A stretch of 19,005 nucleotides of DNA from Candidatus Egerieicola pullicola. Its GTDB lineage: Bacteria; Bacillota; Clostridia; Oscillospirales; Ruminococcaceae. Below, piece by piece: positions 15,149 to 19,005 of the stretch; the first letter of the stretch is position 1, and every line of letters begins with the position of its first letter. The notes under the pieces are model-generated. The model ran no database searches, had not been told where the DNA came from, and saw only the letters and a list, made by a program, of their open reading frames with translations. The stretch is from the NCBI GenBank assembly GCA_018712465.1, contig DVGY01000014.1, positions 1-19,005 on the forward strand. The letters are read 5' to 3'. The position numbers were made by a program, and so were the translations under genes.

Positions 15149-16060
15149 TTAGCCAATCATGCTGGCAACTTCGTCGGCAAAGTTGTCTTCCCGCTTTTCC
15201 AGGCCTTCGCCCTTTTCAAAGCGCACAAAGCTGACCATCTTGATGGTGCCGCCCAATTTCTTGGCGCAGTCTTCCACATACTTGCCTACGCTCACCTTGT
15301 CGTCCTTGATGAAGGGCTGTTCGGAGAGGCAGACTTCCTTGTAGAACTTGTTGATCCGTCCCATCACCATCTTTTCGGCGATGTTCTGGGGCTTGCCTTC
15401 GTTCATGGCCTGGGCAGTGAGGATTTCCTTTTCCTTCGCCACCACGTCTTCCGGCACGTCTTCCTTGTTCATATACTGAGCCGCTGCCGCAGCGATCTGC
15501 ATGGCAACGTCCTTGCCGCATTCCACAAAGCCTTCGGTGTCGGCCAGGTCGGTGTCAAACTGCACCAGCACGCCGATCTTGCCGCCGCCGTGAACGTAGC
15601 TGACGCAGTCCCCTTCCAGACGGGCAAACCGGCGGATCTTCATGTTTTCGCCGATGACCAGAATCAGGTCTTTCAAGGTGGCGTCTACGGTGGCGTCGGT
15701 GCCGTCGTAGTTCATGTTCATCAGAGCGTCCACATCGGCGGGGTTCTGTTCCAGAATGGTCTTGGCCACGCCATTGACGAAGTTCTGGAATTTTTCATTT
15801 TTCGCTACAAAGTCGGTTTCGGCGTTGACTTCCAGCAGCACGCCAACCTTCTTTTCCCGGTCCACAATGGCGGTAACCATGCCTTCTGCGGCAATCCGGC
15901 CTGCCTTTTTAGCAGCCACCGCCAAACCCTTTTCCCGGAGCACTTCAATTGCCTTTTCCATATCGCCGTCGGCGGCAACCAGGGCCTTTTTGCAGTCCAT
16001 CATGCCTACGCCGGTGCGGTCCCGGAGTTCCTTTACATCTTTTGCAGTAAAACCAGCCAT
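15149..16060 (-). CDS. tsf: Translation elongation factor Ts
   Basis: 303-residue guanine-nucleotide exchange factor that regenerates EF-Tu-GTP during translation. The N-terminal UBA-like domain reads MAGFTAKDVKELRDRTGVGMMDCKKAL. The core contains the signature TDFVAKNE, which contacts EF-Tu, and a MQIAAAAAQYM segment. The rest forms the two-lobed dimerisation domain with a coiled-coil insertion, and length is normal for the full bacterial type. The ATG at 16060 is chosen because AGGAGG sits 8 bases away; the ATG at 16066 is only 2 bases from it. It is the second gene of the rpsB-tsf operon, separated from rpsB by 86 bases with a hairpin. Confidence 0.97.
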   Translation of the reverse strand: MAGFTAKDVKELRDRTGVGMMDCKKALVAADGDMEKAIEVLREKGLAVAAKKAGRIAAEGMVTAIVDREKKVGVLLEVNAETDFVAKNEKFQNFVNGVAKTILEQNPADVDALMNMNYDGTDATVDATLKDLILVIGENMKIRRFARLEGDCVSYVHGGGKIGVLVQFDTDLADTEGFVECGKDVAMQIAAAAAQYMNKEDVPEDVVAKEKEILTAQAMNEGKPQNIAEKMVMGRINKFYKEVCLSEQPFIKDDKVSVGKYVEDCAKKLGGTIKMVSFVRFEKGEGLEKREDNFADEVASMIG

Positions 16061-16100
16061 ACTCATATCCTCCTGTGTTACATTTTGCCAACTGGAATAA

Positions 16101-16133
16101 ACAGCCCGATCCGGCAAATGGGGATAGGGCTGT
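16101..16133 (-). promoter_or_regulatory. Intercistronic hairpin between rpsB and tsf
   Basis: Minus-strand ACAGCCC (16133-16127) pairs with GGGCTGT (16107-16101), and the stem extends inward by four more pairs after one mismatch. It is followed by TTTATT, a weak U-tract, so partial termination or an RNA-processing site is more likely than full termination. Confidence 0.6.
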
Positions 16134-16146
16134 CCAGATGGAGAAA

Positions 16147-16902
16147 TTACGCTTCTGCGCTCTCCTGAGCTGCTTCTTCGGCGGGAGCTTCCTCTTCGCC
16201 AGCTTCTTCCAGGGTATCCTGGCCCTGCTTGGCTTCCAGCACGGCGTTGGCCATGGTGCCGGCCAGCAGTTTCACGGCGCGGATGGCGTCGTCGTTGCCG
16301 GGGATCACGTAGTCCACTTCATCGGGATCGCAGTTGGTGTCCACGATAGCCACGATCGGGATGCCCAGGTTGCGGGCTTCCGCCACGGCGATGTGTTCCT
16401 TGCGAGGGTCCACGATGAACAGAGCGGCGGGGAGCTGCTTCATGTTCTTAATGCCGCCCATGAACTTTTCCAGCTTTTCGATTTCCAACTGCAGCTTCAC
16501 CACTTCCTTCTTGGGGAGCAGGTCGAAGGTACCGTCGGCTTCCATCTTCCGCAGCTGTTCCAGGCGCTTGATGCGCTGTTTGATGGTTTTGAAGTTGGTG
16601 AGCATACCGCCCAGCCAACGCACGTTGACGTAGTGCATACCGCAGCGGGTTGCTTCGTCACGAATGGAATCGCTTGCCTGCTTCTTGGTGCCCACGAACA
16701 GGATTTCACCGCCGTCGGCCACGGTGTCGCGGACGAAGTTGTAAGCTTCCTCCAGCTTTTTCACCGTCTTCTGCAGGTCGATGATATAGATGCCGTTGCG
16801 TTCGGTGAAGATATACTCCGCCATTTTGGGGTTCCACCGACGGGTCTGGTGACCAAAGTGAACGCCGGCTTCCAGAAGCTGTTTCATAGATACGACTGCC
16901 AT
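16147..16902 (-). CDS. rpsB: 30S ribosomal protein S2
   Basis: 251-residue small-subunit ribosomal protein, assembled late and needed for S1 binding where S1 exists. Family signatures are present: MKQLLEAGVHFGHQTRRWNPKM at the start, IYIIDLQKT, FVGTKKQA, YVNVRWLGGMLTNF and the C-terminal PGNDDAIRAV. After the conserved core there is an acidic Ala/Glu-rich tail of about 25 residues, a common clostridial extension. The ATG at 16902 follows AGGAGG at a spacing of 8 bases; an in-frame extension to 16932 has no ribosome site. It is first in the rpsB-tsf operon behind a strong promoter and a 100-base structured leader. Confidence 0.97.
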   Translation of the reverse strand: MAVVSMKQLLEAGVHFGHQTRRWNPKMAEYIFTERNGIYIIDLQKTVKKLEEAYNFVRDTVADGGEILFVGTKKQASDSIRDEATRCGMHYVNVRWLGGMLTNFKTIKQRIKRLEQLRKMEADGTFDLLPKKEVVKLQLEIEKLEKFMGGIKNMKQLPAALFIVDPRKEHIAVAEARNLGIPIVAIVDTNCDPDEVDYVIPGNDDAIRAVKLLAGTMANAVLEAKQGQDTLEEAGEEEAPAEEAAQESAEA

Positions 16903-17002
16903 TGATAAGTTCCTCCTAAAAATTTGGTTCATTCCTCTACCCGTAGACGGGGCTTCGCCAAAGGCGCACCGGGCCCCGCCGGTGACAGGGTATGCGTAAT
17001 GC
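16903..17002 (-). promoter_or_regulatory. Structured rpsB leader RNA with alternative helices
   Basis: The roughly 100-base leader can form an outer 8-bp stem (16946-16953 with 16973-16980, one wobble) that encloses a CGCC/GGCG hairpin (16956-16966). It can instead form a 6-bp CACCGG/CCGGTG stem (16967-16972 with 16979-16984). The two share bases and exclude each other. Autogenous control by S2 is the natural hypothesis; the leader was not matched to a named Rfam family. Confidence 0.55.
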
Positions 17003-17008
17003 TAGGGT

Positions 17009-17037
17009 ATTATAGCACAATTTTCCCCCGGATGCAA
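17009..17037 (-). promoter_or_regulatory. Promoter of rpsB-tsf
   Basis: Minus strand TTGCAT (17037-17032), a 17-base spacer, and TATAAT (17014-17009). Start near 17002. Confidence 0.9.
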
Positions 17038-17241
17038 GCATTTTTTTCCGGGGGGCTTTTCCTTTCCTCCTTCCGGCTCCTCCCACCTGCAATTTGCTGT
17101 TTTCTTTTGCCAAAACATCTTGGAAACAGCCTTTTCTGCCGTTCCCTCTTCCTCTTCTTTGTGATCCGGTAAAAAATGTCAAAAAGGGCATATTATCCAA
17201 ATATAGAGCCACATTTTTCCTTTCTTTTAGGCAATTTGTGC

Positions 17242-17270
17242 TTGATTTTCCTCTCCTTTCATGTTATGAT
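17242..17270 (+). promoter_or_regulatory. Upstream promoter of the surface protein gene
   Basis: TTGATT (17242-17247), a 17-base spacer, and TATGAT (17265-17270) preceded by TG, an extended -10. Start near 17277, giving a leader of about 250 bases. Confidence 0.8.
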
Positions 17271-17297
17271 AAAAACACAATTCCAAAGCTCCAAACT

Positions 17298-17306
17298 TGT
17301 TATAAT
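17298..17306 (+). promoter_or_regulatory. Second, extended -10 promoter candidate
   Basis: TGTTATAAT is a perfect extended -10 but no -35 is visible 16-18 bases upstream. A third TATAAT lies at 17349-17354, also without a -35. These may be extra promoters or simply AT-rich matches. Confidence 0.45.
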
Positions 17307-17379
17307 TAGGTCTGCTGCCGTCGGAAATTCGGTGGACAAGCTGCCTGATATAATTTGCGAAGCATGGGTTGTGAAAATC

Positions 17380-17526
17380 CTATGGTATCTCTATCCTGGG
17401 CCTGGGATGCGGCTGAAATTGCGGGCTGCGCCGGGTCCAAGGCAGAGAAGCAGGCAACTGCCTGCAAAATAAATTGGTCGTTCCAAAAACGGAAGGCCAA
17501 ATACTCTCTTATAAGGAGGAGAATCC
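17380..17526 (+). promoter_or_regulatory. Leader of the surface protein gene with competing short helices
   Basis: The leader contains GCGGC/GCTGC pairing near 17409-17428. It also has two mutually exclusive stems, GGCAG (17441-17445) with CTGCC (17458-17462) and GCAGG (17450-17454) with CCTGC (17461-17465). It ends in a strong TAAGGAGGAG ribosome site. No known riboswitch consensus was recognised. Confidence 0.35.
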
Positions 17527-19005
17527 ATGAAACACAGAGCAAAACGCATCATCAGCATCCTTTGCGCTCTGGCAATGTGTGGGGCCATGGTGCCTGCGGT
17601 AACGGCATTTGCGCAGCCGTCCGCATCTTCCGCCGCCGAAACGGTGGAAGCAGCCCAGGTGGAAACCCTTCAGCCCGGGTCTTCCACCCTGACTGCCGGC
17701 GCACAGGCAGTGCTGCAAGGAACCGTATCGGAAGAAGGCGGAGACAGTTGGCGTGCTTCTGCCGACGGCGGGTACGATGCCGACGGCATCCAGATCCTGT
17801 CCGGCAGCGACACCAACGCCGTCACCATCCAGGTGACCAAGGCTGGTATTTATAATGTACGCCACACCTGGAACACCGGACTGTCCTGGCCTATGTCCAC
17901 CGATTCCGAAAACTTCCGGATTACGGTGAGCGCAGAGCAGGTGACGGTGGGCGAATTGGAGTTCTACACCAACATCCAGGGCGTTCCCTATGAAAACGGA
18001 CAAGCAGTTCCCACCACCCTCCACTACACCCTGCACTATCGGGGCACTGCCGCCCCCACCAGCAGCGGAAACTTTGACAGCTACTTTGCTCCCATTGCCT
18101 TTACGGCAACGGTAGATCAGGTTGGAACCGACATTTCTATCCTGCCTGCCCAAGACCAAGCCGGCAAGGTGCTGATCCAGGGTTACTACCGCTTGGACTA
18201 CGACACCACCGGCAATCCTGCCTACTGGGATGCGGCGGCCATCCACAAGGATGAAGCCGTTTACCTGGAAGTCACCGATGACAACGCCATCCGCTTCGTC
18301 ACCTCCGGCGGCAAGCCCTACACCAACGACGACGCCGGCATGGTGGAATCCATCCTGGCAGCGGACACCTGCGTTTTGACCTTTGACGCCGGGGAAGGCA
18401 CCGCTGTGACCACTGCTCTGAGCCAGCAGAACCAGGAGTTTGTGCTCCCCACCTCCACCCGGGAAGGGTATGAGCTGGGCGGCTGGACCGCAGATGTGGA
18501 CGGCAAAACCTACCAAGCCGGAAAAGCCTACACCGTAACAGGCGACACCGCCTTTACCGCTTACTGGACCGTCAAGGGTCCCGACACCGATCCGGTGGAT
18601 CCCACCCCGGGAGAAGAAGATGGGGTGAGCGTGGATAAAACCGCCACCGATTTGGTGAACGATGAAACCAACGTCACCCTCACCGTGGGCGGCCAGCAGC
18701 AAAGCACCGTTTCCGACGTAGTCTTTGTTCTGGACAAATCCGCCAGCCTGGACATCCGTCAGGAAGCCATGAATATGCTGGACGAACTGAAAGCCCAGGC
18801 AGAGGAAGGCAACCTCATCAAGGTTGGCGTGGTGAACTTTGAAAGCGGCGTTCTGGAAAGCATGCCTCTCACCCCCCTCACCGAGGAAAACCTGGACACC
18901 ATCCGCAATTCGGTGGAATACATCAACCCCGAATCCAGCGGCACCAACATCTACGCCGGTCTGGCGGCTGGGGAAGCCATGCTGGACGCCGATACGGCGG
19001 TAGCA
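17527..19005 (+). CDS. Secreted surface protein with InlB-type repeat and von Willebrand A domain, 3' end cut by window edge
   Basis: The first 493 codons of a large exported protein. A signal peptide (KHRAKR, hydrophobic stretch, cleavage near AFA29) is followed by a Gln/Ala/Ser-rich stretch and an unassigned beta-rich region (about 60-275). One Listeria-Bacteroides/InlB B-type repeat follows (about 282-348; LTFDAGEG, REGYELGGWT, FTAYW), then a Pro/Asp linker with a GPDTDPVDPTPGEE segment. From about residue 390 a VWA domain begins: DVVFVLDKSAS gives the MIDAS residues Asp403, Ser405 and Ser407, and Thr473 in SSGTNIYAGL is the next metal ligand. Such proteins usually end in a sortase signal and mediate adhesion or pilus-type assembly; that part is outside the window. 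The ATG at 17527 has TAAGGAGGAG upstream. Confidence 0.88.
   Translation, partial: MKHRAKRIISILCALAMCGAMVPAVTAFAQPSASSAAETVEAAQVETLQPGSSTLTAGAQAVLQGTVSEEGGDSWRASADGGYDADGIQILSGSDTNAVTIQVTKAGIYNVRHTWNTGLSWPMSTDSENFRITVSAEQVTVGELEFYTNIQGVPYENGQAVPTTLHYTLHYRGTAAPTSSGNFDSYFAPIAFTATVDQVGTDISILPAQDQAGKVLIQGYYRLDYDTTGNPAYWDAAAIHKDEAVYLEVTDDNAIRFVTSGGKPYTNDDAGMVESILAADTCVLTFDAGEGTAVTTALSQQNQEFVLPTSTREGYELGGWTADVDGKTYQAGKAYTVTGDTAFTAYWTVKGPDTDPVDPTPGEEDGVSVDKTATDLVNDETNVTLTVGGQQQSTVSDVVFVLDKSASLDIRQEAMNMLDELKAQAEEGNLIKVGVVNFESGVLESMPLTPLTEENLDTIRNSVEYINPESSGTNIYAGLAAGEAMLDADTAVA

Larger units (their letters stand above)
16903..17526. other. Divergent intergenic region between rpsB and the surface protein gene
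   Basis: A 624-base gene-free stretch. It holds the rpsB leader and promoter (to 17037), a pyrimidine-rich spacer (about 17038-17230) in which no structure was recognised, tandem promoter-like elements (17242-17354), and the long leader of the surface protein gene. Confidence 0.75.

Noticed and set aside
17400..17470. Possible riboswitch (cobalamin, NiCo or c-di-GMP-like) in the surface protein leader
   Set aside because: A short GCAGGCAA match recalls known RNAs, but the conserved core bases of those classes were not found, so only an unnamed leader is reported.
1..19005. CRISPR arrays, tRNA or rRNA genes, transposases, prophage or defence genes
   Set aside because: None were seen: no spaced direct repeats, no tRNA-like cloverleaf noticed, and every long conserved frame is accounted for by the listed genes.

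Overview
The window looks like chromosomal core sequence from a GC-rich, gut-type member of the Firmicutes, most likely class Clostridia (Oscillospiraceae/Ruminococcaceae-like). The evidence is the A/V-type ATPase genes, the lon-engB pair, a fused FeoA-FeoB, a TIGR03905-type TSCPD protein, sigma-A style promoters with strong AGGAGG ribosome sites, and large secreted surface proteins. Genus is not claimed. No tRNA, rRNA, CRISPR array, insertion sequence or phage gene was seen.

Layout. 1-2742 (minus): the promoter-proximal end of a V-type ATPase operon, in the order small coiled-coil stalk subunit, subunit I, then proteolipid K, which runs off the left edge. The visible part of K carries the ligand set known from Na+-translocating V-ATPases. 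2870-4574 (minus): a flavodoxin and an aldo/keto reductase in one transcription unit with a clear promoter and terminator. 4575-9320 (plus): a divergent unit lon-engB-lysA, preceded by a complex leader with two promoter candidates and a terminator-like hairpin. 9332-11840 (minus): one fused feoAB iron transporter gene with its own promoter, a perfect 19-bp operator-like palindrome and a terminator.

11891-14655 (minus): a large secreted protein with two tandem nitrilase-superfamily domains, both with intact Glu-Lys-Cys triads. It has a C-terminal sortase-type anchor and is expressed from a near-consensus promoter through a leader that contains an intrinsic terminator. 14824-15084 (minus): a small TSCPD-domain protein lying immediately behind the terminator of the ribosomal unit. 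15103-17037 (minus): rpsB-tsf, with a strong promoter, a structured leader with alternative helices, an intercistronic hairpin and a terminator. 17242-19005 (plus): tandem promoter-like elements, a long leader, and the first 493 codons of a secreted surface protein with an InlB-type repeat and a von Willebrand A domain with MIDAS residues. It is cut by the right edge.

How the parts relate. Housekeeping functions (ion-pumping ATPase, proteolysis, ribosome assembly, lysine/peptidoglycan precursor synthesis, translation, ferrous iron uptake) alternate with two envelope-exposed proteins. The most unusual item is the cell-surface double nitrilase with its attenuator-like leader. Next are the feoAB operator, the rpsB leader, the Na+ signature in subunit K, and the lon leader. 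All functional calls rest on reading motifs by eye; no database search was run.
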